Source: Symbiodinium microadriaticum (taxonomy: Eukaryota > Sar > Dinophyceae > Suessiales > Symbiodiniaceae). Taken from it: DNA of 64,000 nt. A program made the translations under genes and the position numbers. Under the pieces are notes generated by a model, which saw nothing but the letters and a program-made list of their open reading frames with translations, made no database searches and was not told the origin of the DNA. Shown piece after piece: positions 48,407-59,694 of this stretch (its first letter is position 1; every line of letters starts with the position of its first letter). The DNA is taken from positions 401,022 to 465,021 of the forward strand of contig LSRX01000070.1 in assembly GCA_001939145.1 (NCBI GenBank). The letters are read 5' to 3'.

Positions 48407-48960
48407 GCAGCAGCGGCAGCAGCAGCAACAGCAGTACTAGCAACGAGAACAGCAACAACAAAAGCGGCAGCAGCAACGGCAACAACAGCAACAGCAACAC
48501 CAGCAGCAACAGCAGCAACAGCAGCAACAGCAGCAACAGCAAGAAGAACAGCAGCAGCGACGCAACCGTCATCGCAACCCTGAGCATACACTCCTCGCAA
48601 CCAGCTCTGACTAGACTCACGATAGTCCCCATCACCATCGTTATCACTATACTATTATCATCATCAACATCAACAACAAATGCGAGCTCATGATCATGAC
48701 CATCACCATCAACGAGGCCTTAATCATGACCATCATCAGTATCATCCCCAACATTATCACGGCCCTGGTGGCTATCATCACCAGTCATTCTCCTGACTGT
48801 CGGCAATTCTCTACCACCCTCATCGACTTCTCAGCAACAATACATCATCGAGCATCATCATAACGATGGCTGTTACTGGTTTTTTGCTGTTGTCTACGGT
48901 GATGGTGTTGGCGCTGGTGATGATGGCAACGTTGATGGTCATCGTCCTTCTTGTCGTTAC
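47900..48960. repeat. Triplet-periodic low-complexity region with a CAG core
   Basis: Degenerate ATC/ACC/AAC triplets over about 1 kb, with a CAG/CAA tract at 48358-48555. ORFs on both strands read as runs of S, T, I, A, Q or L and are probably repeat translations, although a real low-complexity coding exon cannot be excluded. Confidence 0.8.
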
Positions 48961-49382
48961 AATGATGAATGTACTGCGAGATTCACTGCGATTGAAACAG
49001 AACTGATGTAGGCGGCACAGCGGGGAAGCCAACAACAACAACAACAACAACGGCAGCCTAGGCTGATTGCAACAGTCACTGGTAACAAGGGCAGTGCTCT
49101 GAGAGCCTGACATTGAGCAATCCGCCCCCAAGGGCCGACCTCAACAGCTCAACAATCGGATGCTTCCTGGCGTTTTGACTTTTGGGACCCTTCGGTGCCT
49201 GTCTGTGTAAGAGTTTGAGAGCCTCTGTCATCTAAACTCATACTCAAATGTTCATAAGGGATGACGTGGATGGCCCAGTACAGGTCATACATAAGGGACA
49301 CCCGCCTGGGGTCCTTGCTGCTGCGCCTACACCCTCAAGCTCCGTGGCCATCCCAAGCAGACCAATAGCCGATCACGGACAA

Positions 49383-49545
49383 ACACACACACACACACAG
49401 AGATGTACACATAAGAATATGTACATATGGGTTTATGAATGTATATGTGTGTGCATATAAATATGATATATATATATATATGTACACATCTGTACACATC
49501 TATCGATCTATCCATTTATCCATCTGTATATATATATATATGACA
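49383..49545. repeat. CA, ATGT and TA microsatellites
   Basis: (CA)n at 49383-49400, TA runs at 49465-49480 and 49527-49541; another CA/TA pair at 49605-49640 and CT at 49720-49745. Confidence 0.9.
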
Positions 49546-49606
49546 CCTAATGAAGCAACAAACAAATAAATACCCAAATACCTTTTCAGTTACCAAATAC
49601 AAACAA

Positions 49607-49641
<35 letters not shown>

Positions 49642-49888
49642 CATGCAGGTCGGATCGAACCGTCTGACCAAAGTGTACAGTTGGGGTTTCGTGGTTATTC
49701 TGACACACACTCTCTGGCTCTCTCTCTCTCTCTCTCTCTCCCTCTCAGTGCCTCTCTTACTCTCTGCCTCTCCGTCCCGTTCCACCGATTTCTGTCTCCA
49801 ACTCTCTCCCTCACAGGTAGATTTGAGACATACTGAAACGGAAAGATGTGCCTAAGCTCCGCTAAACCTATGATCCCTTCGACGGAAC

Positions 49889-50089
49889 ATGCGATGTCAA
49901 AAGCGTTCGATCTTCAGATCAGTGGAGTTTGGCCGTGCTTACGTGTCATGGAAGGGGGGTGCGAGCGAGCAATTCTGGGAATCGCGCTTTGGACCTACTT
50001 CAAACCCGAAACCCGCTCCGAGGCAAGGGCAACACCATCACAATGACCACACGGGTTCGGTACCAGAGACCTCGCAGCGCCAAGGCTGA
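49889..50089 (+). CDS. Hypothetical ORF
   Basis: ATG-to-stop; RSIFRSVEFGRAYVSWKGGA then SEQFWESRFGPTSNPKP. Two other plus frames overlap. No domain. Confidence 0.35.
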   Translation: MRCQKRSIFRSVEFGRAYVSWKGGASEQFWESRFGPTSNPKPAPRQGQHHHNDHTGSVPETSQRQG

Positions 50090-50234
50090 GACATATGCAG
50101 ACATATCATCTCTTGATCACTAACAGCAAGCATCTTAGGTAAGCTTTCTCAAAACTACGCGCACCTACCCTGGAGACAAATGCAGCGAATGGGCGCGGGA
50201 ATCCGCTTCCCTGAGTTTACCAGTGACCCTGTAA

Positions 50235-50345
50235 ACAGACTTGACCAGTGATCCTCATCACTTTGAACCCCACTCAACTGTGCGTGTCACTGCTCGAGAC
50301 TGTCAGTACTTCGAGGATCATGGGACTTGGAAAGTCCGGTTCTAA
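50235..50345 (+). CDS. Exon candidate before an inverted-repeat intron
   Basis: The frame reads SDPHHFEPHSTVRVTARDCQ then YFEDHGTW and meets the left arm of the element at 50313. If a GA donor is used at CTTG|GAAAGT, the frame continues across the element into MILVVGLTNCGNPKLRIA (from 50409). The GA donor is inference. Confidence 0.5.
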   Translation, partial: TDLTSDPHHFEPHSTVRVTARDCQYFEDHGTWKVRF

Positions 50346-50421
50346 GCACCTTAACTTCGGTGAGTTATTGGCATACTTACCCTAATAGTAGTAACACCAG
50401 TTACTCAGTGCCATGATCCTG
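50313..50421 (+). mobile_element. Inverted-repeat element, AGGATCATGG family
   Basis: The left arm GAGGATCATGGGACTTGG and the reverse complement of the right arm (CCAGGATCATGGCACTGAG) match. Same family as 10650. Confidence 0.65.
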
Positions 50422-51368
50422 GTAGTAGGGCTTACAAACTGCGGTAACCCTAAGCTCCGAATCGCGTGAAAGGCTCCACTCGACCGTCTTCGCCGACATT
50501 ACAGGCGAGGGCTTTGGTCTTGTAGTAGAATGAAAAAGGAGGAGCCCAAGCAAATGGTACTACTGACTATTCAATCTTCTACATAACCCTAAACCGTGAA
50601 CCCCAAACCCCAAAATCCTAAACCCTAAACCCCAAACCCTAAGCCCTAAACCGGTGCAGGGTTGGGATGGGGAGTTCGGGGCTCCAAGGTTTAGACCGGT
50701 TTGGGGTTTAGGGATTAGGTAGGGTTGAGGATCTCGAAGTTTAAGGTCGAGGGGCACTGCATCCTGATCCGAAAGGGTTGCATGCATTCTACTGGGAATA
50801 TATGGGGGGCCTTAATCATTGGATTGTGCCTAATATAGTATAAGGAGCCCGAAGGAATAAGGTTGGCAATTCTTTGGGCCATTTTGCCTGATGGATCTAC
50901 CTGGCCATGTTCTCGAGACCCGAAACGGCTGTAACGCTTTGAGCTCCCCGGGGGGGTCTTTCAAGCCCAGCTTGGCCCAACTAAAGGTATATAGGGTCTC
51001 AGGCTTAGGGGATGGGTTTTAGGTTTGGCGCCCAAAACCCCAAGGCCAGAGACCCGGGCGATCGCCGATTGAGTCCGAGGGCAGTTCATCAGATGTCTCC
51101 TGGTCAGGCGCAACACCCGGTTTGAGGGTTTAGCGTTTTGGGGACGGGGTATGCTGAGGATGAGCTCGTAGGTGACAGCAGCTTATGACAGAGTGTGTTC
51201 GAGTGCATCGTACGTCGTACTATACTGACATGCTGTTGAGGGTTGTACATGGAAGCACCCAGACCCACTCCATTCCCTAAAACCCTAAACCATAAACCGA
51301 CTGAAGACTAGATTGGAGGCCGCAAAAGGTACGTAGGATGACGGTAGGTAGGGTTAAGGATCCCTTAT

Positions 51369-51572
51369 ATGAGGACTCTCCCTTGGAGTCCTTTGACTCC
51401 CCCAAAAGCAAAAACCGTCACAGACGAGTTCTTAGAGGATCCCAGCACCTTTCGCGGCCCCGAAGCACTCCCAAAAGTTTTGCAGGTGTTGAATAAACAG
51501 CCAGCTAGCTTATCTTCTCGCGATGAAAATTTGGGGCAAACACGCAGTATCATTGAAGTTCCGGCAAACTGA
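51369..51572 (+). CDS. Hypothetical ORF
   Basis: The frame reads KTVTDEFLEDPSTFRGPEAL then PKVLQVLNKQPASLSSRDEN and stop. The minus strand is open as well (51365-51745, 126 codons); composition favours plus slightly. Confidence 0.35.
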   Translation: MRTLPWSPLTPPKAKTVTDEFLEDPSTFRGPEALPKVLQVLNKQPASLSSRDENLGQTRSIIEVPAN

Positions 51573-52398
51573 GGAAGAGCTAGGCCGTGGGAAGCTATGT
51601 CGCCCGTTGGAGTTGGCGGTAACGAGATGACGACATGGGAGCTAGACTGCATCGAGCACGAGCTTGCCTCAAAAAGTCGTTCGAGTTTCTTGATGCGACG
51701 GGCAATGCTGGGACTCAGGAAGGGCACGACGCTCGGTGTTGTCACAGCACGAGGTCCCTAGTTCGGGCCAACAGCTGTGCAACATCGTGTGAAAATCCAT
51801 GCGTGTCTCTACAGCAGTATCCGGAGGTTACTAACGATCTGCGACGGTAGACTGTTAGTTGAAAACTGGAGCCTCAAAACATCAAACCCTAAACCCTAAA
51901 CCCTAAACCCACCCTATTTTGCGCTGGAGTTGTTCCGCGTCCTTGAAGGTGGCCGGGTCCGGATCAGCCTTGTCCAAAGGTGCTGGGGCAACGAGGTCTC
52001 ATTTAGATTGTTTAGGGTTTAGAGGCGGGAACAGGGGACCAATCAGCAAGAATATATATATATATATACCCTAGCAGGTCCATAGTAAAGTTGTACTACA
52101 ACATACCTCAACACTCTATTCTTACATACTCTGATTCTCAGGGCCCCTGCGTCATGGTCACAAATGCAAAATTTCCACGACTGCCATCGACCTGAGCTCT
52201 GAAAGCCTAGGCGTCCAACGATGACGGCCTCGAAGCTTATAGTAGTATAAAGTCAAATATGTCATGTGATATATGCAACAGATAGCAAATTGCAAATAGA
52301 TAGCCACAGAGAGAGAGAGAGAGAGGGATATACATCTATATATATATATATACATAATATACATACATACAGCATATAATGTAATGCACTATTGAAAC

Positions 52399-52614
52399 AT
52401 GTATCTCAAGCCCCGAACCCAGAGTCAGGCCTCCTTGGACCATGAAGGCTCACACAGGCCCGAAGAAACCCTACATGTTACATGTACCTGCTTCCTACGT
52501 ATGCGGCGGCAGCAAGCATCCGAGTTGATGGTAGTGCTTTGGCAACGTTGCATAGCTGAGGCGACATCGAGCCACCTAAGCCCTAGACGCTCGGGTTGGG
52601 GCGGAGGCTTGTAG
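52399..52614 (+). CDS. Hypothetical ORF
   Basis: ATG-to-stop, 71 residues: MYLKPRTQSQASLDHEGSHR, then LRMRRQQASELMVVLWQRCI. The minus strand is also open (52425-52649). Confidence 0.4.
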   Translation: MYLKPRTQSQASLDHEGSHRPEETLHVTCTCFLRMRRQQASELMVVLWQRCIAEATSSHLSPRRSGWGGGL

Positions 52615-52749
52615 TTACAATAGAATGTAGGCCAGACAGCATCCTGCATGGAACTTCATCCACACTGCTGAAGCCCAAGCCCTCCAAATAAGCACAGTGA
52701 CCTTAATATTATGTTATAAAGGTATAAATGTACCATAGTATACTATATT

Positions 52750-52808
52750 GCACACACACACACTCTCTCTCTCTCTATATATATATATACACACACATGT
52801 TTACATAT

Positions 52809-52841
<33 letters not shown>

Positions 52842-52842
52842 T
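52750..52842. repeat. Palindromic CT-TA / TA-GA microsatellite
   Basis: CTCTCTCTCTCTATATATAT and its mirror TATATATAGAGAGAGAGAG lie about 30 bases apart, flanking ACACACATGTTTACATA. Confidence 0.9.
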
Positions 52843-53019
52843 TCTAATAAATTATGTATTTCGAGCATGCAGACATTCTGGAAATCCCGAATGCAGATGC
52901 CTGCAACCTGGCGCAGGTACCTAATCCAGAACCCCGCAGGCCGGACTGCCATGGAAAAAGTACGTAGGCTTCGTTTGCGCTTCTCAAGAAAAATGTGAAC
53001 CTTATTCTAATAAGGAGAC

Positions 53020-53150
53020 GAGCCCCAAACCCTTAAACCCTTAAACCCCAAACCCTAAACTATTAAACCCCAAACCCCAAACCCTCAAACCCTAAACCCT
53101 AAACCCTTAAACCCTTAAACCCCAAACCCCAAACCCTCAAACCCTAAATC
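53020..53150. repeat. CCCTAAA-type tract
   Basis: About 18 units, many CCCTTAAA and CCCCAAA. Confidence 0.9.
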
Positions 53151-53156
53151 CCCACT

Positions 53157-53304
53157 TCTCAGCGCTCCCTGGCCCTGCCTGAGGTGCCCCAGCAGCAAAG
53201 GCAGCAATACCACAAAGGATGGCCATTGCCACGCAAACGAGGCCAATGTCCACCTCAGCTTGTTGGCCATCTCAATCGTCATCATCACCATAGGGTCGAG
53301 GGTT
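53157..53304 (+). CDS. Exon candidate with hydrophobic C-terminus
   Basis: The frame reads SAPWPCLRCPSSKGSNTTKD then GHCHANEANVHLSLLAISIV and IITIG, one probable membrane helix, before a TTTAG at 53304-53308. Another plus frame (53184) is open. Confidence 0.4.
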
Positions 53305-53776
53305 TAGGGCTGACAGGCTTATCAGAATCGTCAGCATTACGATGGTCACCATCATCAACAATGGTTCCTTCATCGCTGTAGACATGCATCATGGTGCCTC
53401 ACCCCTAAACCCTAGACCCTAAACTCCTGAGGGTTTGCTCCAAAACTTGTTGGACTGACCAATCTCGGGAGCCCGCAACTGACGCCCAGTCTCTCGAATT
53501 CCGTTTCAGGCCAAGGGCTCTTGAAGTTTGATTTTGTGGTAGTTGCGCAGCATGTCTGCTAGTAGCGCCATGGGGGTCGAAGTAACTGGTAATAGTGCCC
53601 CCTCATTTTTTGCCCTGCATCAACAAAGCGTGAATATAACCCAATAAGACCCTAATCAAGCCTATTCTGAGTCGTATTTAGGCCCCTACATTGAGACTTA
53701 AGGTGGGCTTTTCTGCTCAGGTTGGGCTACATTCCGTTGAGGGACCAGCAAGCTGAAAGCCAGCTCTGGAGTCGGA

Positions 53777-53943
53777 GTAACGTAGGGGCCTAAATAATTA
53801 GAATAGGGTTTTTGGGGGTTCCTGTTGGAGTAACGTAGGGGCCTAAATAATTAGAATGGGTTTTGGGGGGTTCCTTATTATAACTATAGTATAATGGGCC
53901 CCAAAACCCTATTCTAATTATTAAGGCCTCTATGTTACTTACA
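53777..53943 (+). mobile_element. Inverted-repeat element, AATAATTAGAATAGGG family
   Basis: GTAACGTAGGGGCCTAAATA then ATTAGAATAGGG at the left pairs with CCCTATTCTAATTATTAAGG then CCTCTATGTTAC at the right. The left arm and adjoining bases are duplicated in tandem (52-base step). Second copy at 59912. Confidence 0.8.
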
Positions 53944-54049
53944 ACAGCCGGTTGTCGATGAACGCCCTTTGTGAGCTCACTCTCCAAAGCCTCAAACCTT
54001 ACAGTCTAAGCCGCTGCAGACCCCAACCTCTAAACCTCAAACCCTCAAC

Positions 54050-54150
54050 CTCCCTAAACCCTAAACCCTAAACCCTAAACCCTAAACCCTAAACCCCAAA
54101 CCCCAAACCCTAAACCCTAAACCTATAAACCCTAAACCCATAAACCGTCT
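54050..54150. repeat. CCCTAAA-type tract
   Basis: About 14 nearly perfect units. Confidence 0.9.
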
Positions 54151-54235
54151 CCCCAGCATGCTGAGGCTTCAAACGGCCCAGAGAAGGGCCGGCGCAGTGT
54201 CCTCACTGAAGGGATCGCGCGGAGGCCTGTAGGAA

Positions 54236-54400
54236 ACGGTTTAGGGTTTAGGGTTTAGGGTTTAGGGTACTACAAAGGTGACTTTAAGGGCTACTGGGTT
54301 ACTACAAGGGTACTACAAGGGTACTACAGTAAGGGTTTGGGGTTTAGGGGGTTCAGAGCTTCAGGGGTTTAGTACCCTAGGGTTTTGGGGGCTTTGAAGC
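54236..54400. repeat. TTTAGGG tract and GGTACTACAA repeats
   Basis: Four TTTAGGG units, then GGGTACTACAA-type decamers (54262-54330), then degenerate TTTAGGG. Confidence 0.8.
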
Positions 54401-54794
54401 TTAGGAGCAAGGGTTGAGGCGTGGCTTGTCTTTGCAGTGGCTTTCGGGCCAAAGCTTCAGGCGGACTTCTCTGAGACAGACACTGCCATGGCTCTTGCCT
54501 GTATGCTTGAAGGAATCCCTAAACCCTAAACCCTAAACCCCACGAATAACAATCTTTGCAGGCCCAAGCCCAATCGCATAATGAAACAGACAATGGTCCA
54601 CAGCCCTTCGAAGTGAATGTCCGCAAACCGCACCGAGGAAAAACGCCCCACAGTTCCAAGACCACAGCACAACTCAAGTGACCGAAGAACCTGAAAGAAA
54701 TGAAAGGAGAGACGAGGGGCGGAACTCAGCTGTTTTAGGGTTCAGGGTTCAGGGGTTTAGGGGTTTAGGGTGAGAACACTGTCAAGAATTAGTT

Positions 54795-55085
54795 CTAGGC
54801 AGGGCGACCCGATGCCCAAACCCGTATCCTAACATGTTGCCCTGAGATGAAGCCAGAATGCCTACGCGGTGCATGTACACCAATCCAAACCGTGAGCAAA
54901 AGCCACAGTTGAAAGCTTAACATCTGAACAGGGCTCTGGGGACTTAGCTGAGCACTACAGATGCTTCGGAAGATTCGAGGGGACTCCTTAGCATCAGTGA
55001 CATGATGCTCATATGCTGAGGAAGATGATGGAGGAGTATGGGGCTGGACAGCATGATGACGACGGCAACATCGCCAGGACCATGA
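54795..55085 (-). CDS. Hypothetical ORF with a hydrophobic segment
   Basis: A 96-codon minus frame: SSSSAYEHHVTDAKESPRIF then MLSFQLWLLLTVWIGVHAPR, a likely membrane or signal-type helix. No ATG near the start of the frame, so it may be an internal or terminal exon. Confidence 0.4.
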   Translation of the reverse strand, partial: SWSWRCCRRHHAVQPHTPPSSSSAYEHHVTDAKESPRIFRSICSAQLSPQSPVQMLSFQLWLLLTVWIGVHAPRRHSGFISGQHVRIRVWASGRPA

Positions 55086-55416
55086 CAAAGGCCTGGACGA
55101 TGAACCTGTTCTTGTTGATGCCGATCACGCTGAGAGTTGCATGGTGGGGTTTAGGGTTTAGGGTTTAGGGATTAGGGTTTAGGGTTTAGGGTTTAGGACT
55201 TGAGATAAGGCTGTCTATAGTCTATAGAGGAGCTGCATGCGATCTGGGTGAGCAAGAGCCTGCCATGTGATCAGCTGCTTCTTGGCCCTGGGTCACGACA
55301 GCCTAGACCCCAGAACCCATCGCCTTAAAACAATCATCCCTGACAAGTCCTTTGCCTCCATCGGGATTGGAAGAGGGATACCAATACCAAAGCCCTTTAA
55401 AAGGACGGCTTACACC

Positions 55417-55620
55417 TCATAGTCTGGCACTTCTGGGCGCTCGGGGCTCTTGGAAATCAGGCCTCCCGATCATGTCTCCGAGTCTGTAGATACTGTCCTC
55501 ACCGAAACAGGCTCTGGCAGGACTTTTGGAACCTGGTCTAGACATCCATCCGTAAAAACAAAGCCGCCAGCAAAGAAAAACAAGAACCTGTTCTTCGGGT
55601 TCCGAATTTGATTGGCTCAT
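55417..55620 (-). CDS. Hypothetical protein
   Basis: ATG-to-stop, 67 residues: MSQSNSEPEEQVLVFLCWRL then CFYGWMSRPGSKSPARACFG. The upstream region in minus sense contains the duplicated telomere-type insert at 55630-55701. Confidence 0.45.
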   Translation of the reverse strand: MSQSNSEPEEQVLVFLCWRLCFYGWMSRPGSKSPARACFGEDSIYRLGDMIGRPDFQEPRAPRSARL

Positions 55621-55629
55621 ATGCTATAG

Positions 55630-55701
55630 CCCCAAACCCTGCTGGAATTATGGTGGCCCTAAACCCTAAACCCCAAACCCTGCTGGGATTATGATGGCCC
55701 T
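55630..55701. repeat. CCCTAAA insert between 30-base direct repeats
   Basis: CCCCAAACCCTGCTGGAATT then ATGGTGGCCCT occurs at 55630-55660 and, with two differences, at 55671-55701, bracketing CCCTAAA units. Confidence 0.85.
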
Positions 55702-55936
55702 GTCTTTGGCTCAACACGAATCTCACAGCCCCGGGTCTGAACATAAAGTCCATCCCGAAACTCTCATGGAGAGGTCTTAATAATAGGGTTAGGGTTTAGG
55801 GTTTAGGGTTTAGGGTAGGGTTTAGTAATTAGAATGAGGCTCTGGGTTAAAGTGGACTTTTTCGGGGATGTTCGACGCTAAAACTATAAACCAAAAGCCC
55901 TAGAAGTCGAGTCACCTAGGGGTTTCAGCTTCATGG

Positions 55937-56212
55937 ATGAAGGCCATGACCGTTGCTGCTTCAGGCAACCGGTTCGAAAAACCCAGGGCAGTTCTGAGGG
56001 TCGTAATGGCAGCCAAACATGATCGCTGTGAGGCAGGTGGGTCGATTAACCATGGATCTTTCTTAACTTTTCAATCTACGATGCCTGCTGTCAGTGTTGG
56101 TTTTGGCATTCCGTCTGATGGTAACCTAGGATCTGGCAACATGCAACAAAACGCATTCTCAAGTATGGGGCTTCACCAGAATATCACAGCAGAAGTGCTG
56201 TGGTTTTGGTGA
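55937..56212 (+). CDS. Hypothetical protein
   Basis: ATG-to-stop, 91 residues: MKAMTVAASGNRFEKPRAVL, then FQSTMPAVSVGFGIPSDGNL and GSGNMQQNAFSSMGLHQN. Natural-looking composition; no domain recognised. Confidence 0.45.
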   Translation: MKAMTVAASGNRFEKPRAVLRVVMAAKHDRCEAGGSINHGSFLTFQSTMPAVSVGFGIPSDGNLGSGNMQQNAFSSMGLHQNITAEVLWFW

Positions 56213-56800
56213 CTTATGATACTCATTTTATCCTAGACCCTAAACTCCTAAACCCAATACCCCAAAACCCTAAATCCCTAAGCCCCAAACCCCAAAGCCT
56301 AACTCCTAAACCAGAGAGCTTCTGCGCCGGGGCCGGAAGTTGAATCTTTCTGAGAGTTATACTCAACCATACGACCTGCACGGTTTAGATGTTAGGGCAG
56401 AAAAAGGGTTATGGGTGTCGTGGTGCCTTCGCACGTTTGCATGGGTCAGCCGAGCTCGAAACTTCGAGTCTAATGCTTACCCATGCGGCGAATATTTTTC
56501 GCAACAATTGCAAATGCATACATGAAAGACGGCACTACTGTGGTGCTTTGACTGAGAGTAACATCAGCATGAACCAGGGAAGTCGGAAATACAGCTGACA
56601 TCGTGACTTTAGAGGCCTTAAAAGCTTAGAGCAGTTTCTTCCTCTTTTTTTTTTTGGGGGGGGGTGCGGCGTATCAAAACTGCCAATATCCTGAAGTACA
56701 CTAGGCAATGGCGATTGCAATGGTTCAGACCCCATATTCCCAGCTTTCGATGCAACCATACTGAACATGTAAACAGGCCGAGCCGTCCTGCATGTGAGAG

Positions 56801-57334
56801 ATGAAGCCTCAAGTAGCTTCCGCTGTGGAGAGGTCAAGGTGCCACGATTCAACAGTGACTTACGACATTGATGGCAAGAATGGAGGAATGACAAGAAGAA
56901 TGAGGACTATGTTGGGTGGGATCAACAAGACGCTTTGTGTGGATGATGTGGGTGATCGTGATATTGCGATTGAGGCTGGCGACGGGAAGACGAGGACTGT
57001 GATGCGTGTTCCAAGCGATGCAGATGCTGATGAGGAGAACGATGACAATGGTTGTGACGAGGCTGACCGCGACTCCACTTATGCTGATAATCACAACGAT
57101 GATGACAAACACAAACTTGGCAATCATTCTCCCAGACTGAGGCATTCAACCCTTCCTGTTCTGCTAGCCCAAAAACCCGAAGGGGCCATGAGCTCAAGCT
57201 TCCAGGCAATGTCTGCTCTTGCGGGACTCCAGGATAATGATGATAATGCTTGTCACGCGCATGTGGAGGTTCTACTAAGAGAAGTATGCCTGCACAGACA
57301 GTTCTACAATGCCCAAGGCCGCACTACGGCATGA
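56801..57334 (+). CDS. Hypothetical acidic protein
   Basis: ATG-to-stop, 177 residues, the longest ATG-initiated non-repeat ORF here. The central region is D/E/N-rich (DADADEENDDNGCDEADRDS), partly from GATGAT triplets. The C-terminal third reads SSSFQAMSALAGLQDNDDNA then HVEVLLREVCLHRQFY. Minus frames over the centre are shadow-like. Could be one real exon or an ORF sustained by triplet bias. Confidence 0.45.
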   Translation: MKPQVASAVERSRCHDSTVTYDIDGKNGGMTRRMRTMLGGINKTLCVDDVGDRDIAIEAGDGKTRTVMRVPSDADADEENDDNGCDEADRDSTYADNHNDDDKHKLGNHSPRLRHSTLPVLLAQKPEGAMSSSFQAMSALAGLQDNDDNACHAHVEVLLREVCLHRQFYNAQGRTTA

Positions 57335-57689
57335 TGTAAGAGTCAACCTCTCGGTAGATTCCCTAAACCCTAAACCCACACCCTAGACCGTATACCCTAA
57401 ACCGCCAGGCTTTCATGCTGTTTCTACCAGAAAAGGCGCGATTATGAAGCCACTAAAGCGGTTTGTGTGGCAACGTGTGGGGAAAGCCTTGAAAACACAT
57501 CATTTTAACTTAAGCAGGCTGCGTAATTAAATTTAATAAGAATAACGCAAACGGCACCAGTAAGAAAAATGATACTGATGATAGTAGCATTACCAATAAT
57601 GTTGATATACAAGTGATTGATTGAAGCTTCACGTGCCGTATAGGACATGATTCTTCAGCTCCAGGCTTCGGAAACCCTGGCCTCAAAAG

Positions 57690-57810
57690 GGCTTCAGGGG
57701 TTGAGGGCTCAGGGTTTAGGGTTCAGGGCTCAGGGTTTGGGGTTCAGGGTTCAGGGGTTTAGGGTACAGGGTTTGGGGTTTAGGACTTGGGGCTTGTGTT
57801 TTTAGGGTTT
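57690..57810. repeat. TTTAGGG-type tract (TTCAGGG variants)
   Basis: About 15 degenerate units. Confidence 0.9.
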
Positions 57811-58389
57811 AAGGTCTTTGGTGGACTCCAAGGCCGCGACGAGAAACGAGGCTGATGAAGAAGCTGAACAGACTGGCAAAGGAGAGCGTGGCAAGCCAGA
57901 ATCAAGAGGGTTGAGGGGTTTAGGACCCCAAGCCCTAAGCCCTAAACCCTAGGGTTGGGGGCTCCCGTTTTCAACTTGCTCCAAGGAAGCTCCGCAGATG
58001 AGAGAAATATGCACCACCCGCACCCCAATGCTTCATTACCGCGCATGGCCTATACCGACAAACACAAACAATATATTATACATAATATATTTTATAGAAT
58101 ATGTGATTTGTATAATTATATAGTATATTACATATTATTCAAGCACATTATATAAAACAAAGCCTCTGTTGCACTACCTGCTTTCTTCCAGCCCCAAGAA
58201 CACATGAAGCGGCGGAGTTTCGTACACGAGGGCTTCCCAGCCTTGACTGATCAGACGAACTCAATTACAGTCTGCTCGACTCACTGGCTAATTTCCTTAC
58301 AAGCCCAGACACCTGGGCTCTAGCACTTAGAGTGCAAGCGCTGGGACTGTCTTCGAATACAAAGTAGAGAGCTGCGGTGGTTCATTGCC

Positions 58390-58511
58390 CGTGTCAGCTA
58401 CGCCTGAACCACCTAAACCTTAAACCCTAAACCCTAAAGCCTACACCCTAAACCCTAGACCCTAAACCCTAAACCCTAAGCCCTTGCCTGGTCGTGTCAG
58501 CTACGCCTGAA
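58390..58511. repeat. CCCTAAA insert between 19-base direct repeats
   Basis: CGTGTCAGCTACGCCTGAA at 58390-58408 and 58493-58511 brackets about nine CCCTAAA units plus CTTGCCTGGT. Confidence 0.85.
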
Positions 58512-58709
58512 GCACCGTGCAGAAAGTCTAGGGTTCTCCGGCCTGTCGGTGCCTGTCATGGAGCCATCCGCATCATCCTGAATAACCTGGCTTGGGGCTT
58601 TAGGGCGAGTGGGAAAGTTCATGTTGACGTGCATGGCATGCTAACTTTGATGGTCCGGGCTCCTGTGAGTGCAGGTTCCGAGGTTTCGTGTTTAGGGAAG
58701 ATTGCTTAG
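58494..58709 (+). CDS. Hypothetical ORF
   Basis: A 71-codon frame reading PVGACHGAIRIILNNLAWGF then SGKVHVDVHGMLTLMVRAPV and stop. Its 5' end lies in the duplicated sequence, so the other copy (58390) may be the original exon edge. Confidence 0.4.
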   Translation: MSATPEAPCRKSRVLRPVGACHGAIRIILNNLAWGFRASGKVHVDVHGMLTLMVRAPVSAGSEVSCLGKIA

Positions 58710-59400
58710 GTGGAAGATCAGTCAGTCTCTGGTCTGCACCGACAATCCTACTATGGGGCGGGGGTGGGGAGCCTCAAGAACTAGAAAAGTTCATTTTTTT
58801 GGGGGGCGGGGGGTATCTAATACGAAAGTTATGCCAAGGAAGCCTACAAGAGTTCAATGTGAAATTTGTTACTAAATATTTAGGACCCTAAACCCTAAAC
58901 CCTACAAAGATACAATGAAAATTATGACGAAATATACTTAGGACCCTAAATATTGACTACTCCGCCGTAAGTCCTCGAGCCTTTGAGGCTCCCTCTTGTC
59001 TTCCAAGCAAGGCTTTCTGGGAATGCAACGGTTGCCTCCTCCTATACTAGTCGCACCTAGGCACCGATACTATACTGGGTTTAGGGTTTAGGGTAGTTTA
59101 CTACGGATCCATTAAAGATATTTAAGCAGACATTGCTTATAGATCGTGGCCATGCCTTGGCTGCGAAACCCCCCCTTAACCCTAAACACTAATCCCCAAA
59201 TCAACAGTTTCAGCCGTTTGCACCGATCCCAACTGAGGCCCTGGTCCACCTGCATAAGCCTAGCAAAGTAGAACATCTGAGGAATGAACCCCATAGGCCC
59301 TAGGCCCTAATATTAAGATCCCCATGAGAATCCTCAGTGTCGGAGAGGGGGGTCTACACTAAGACTGTAATCAGAATCAGCACCCGGAGAGGGGGTCTAC

Positions 59401-59590
59401 ATTACCTTAAGCTACCATAACCTACTTTTTTGTGGGTTCTTATTATAAACCCTAGTATGGAATTTATAGGGGACCCTACAAAAAAAAGTAGGTTTTGGTA
59501 GGNTTTTTGTGGGTTCTTATTATAAACCCTAGTATGGAATTTATAGGGGACCCTACAAAAAAAAGTAGGTTTTGGTAGGTTAAGGTAAGA
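59401..59590 (+). mobile_element. Inverted-repeat element with an assembly duplication
   Basis: The outer arms are ACCTTAAGCTACCATAACCT and, reverse-complemented, ACCTTAACCTACCAAAACCT. The interior (TTTTTGTGGGTTCTTATTAT...AGTAGGTTTTGGTAGG) occurs twice, exactly, on either side of a single N (59503). The phrase AGACTGTAATCAGAATCAGC flanks the element on both sides (59363, 59588). Confidence 0.7.
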
Positions 59591-59694
59591 CTGTAATCAG
59601 AATCAGCACCCTCTTTCCTTGCTGGGAACCTGCTGCGCATTACTCGCGGCTCGGAGACGCTCGTGACTTTGGCCACAGATGCTTCAGAGATTAC

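Noticed and set aside
48262-48647. Poly-A, poly-L and poly-Q ORFs on both strands
   Set aside because: CAG/CAA repeat translation, open in multiple frames.
49646-49675. tRNA T-arm-like phrase (GGTTCGATCC on minus)
   Set aside because: The flanking bases do not form a 5-base T stem and no A box is at the right distance.
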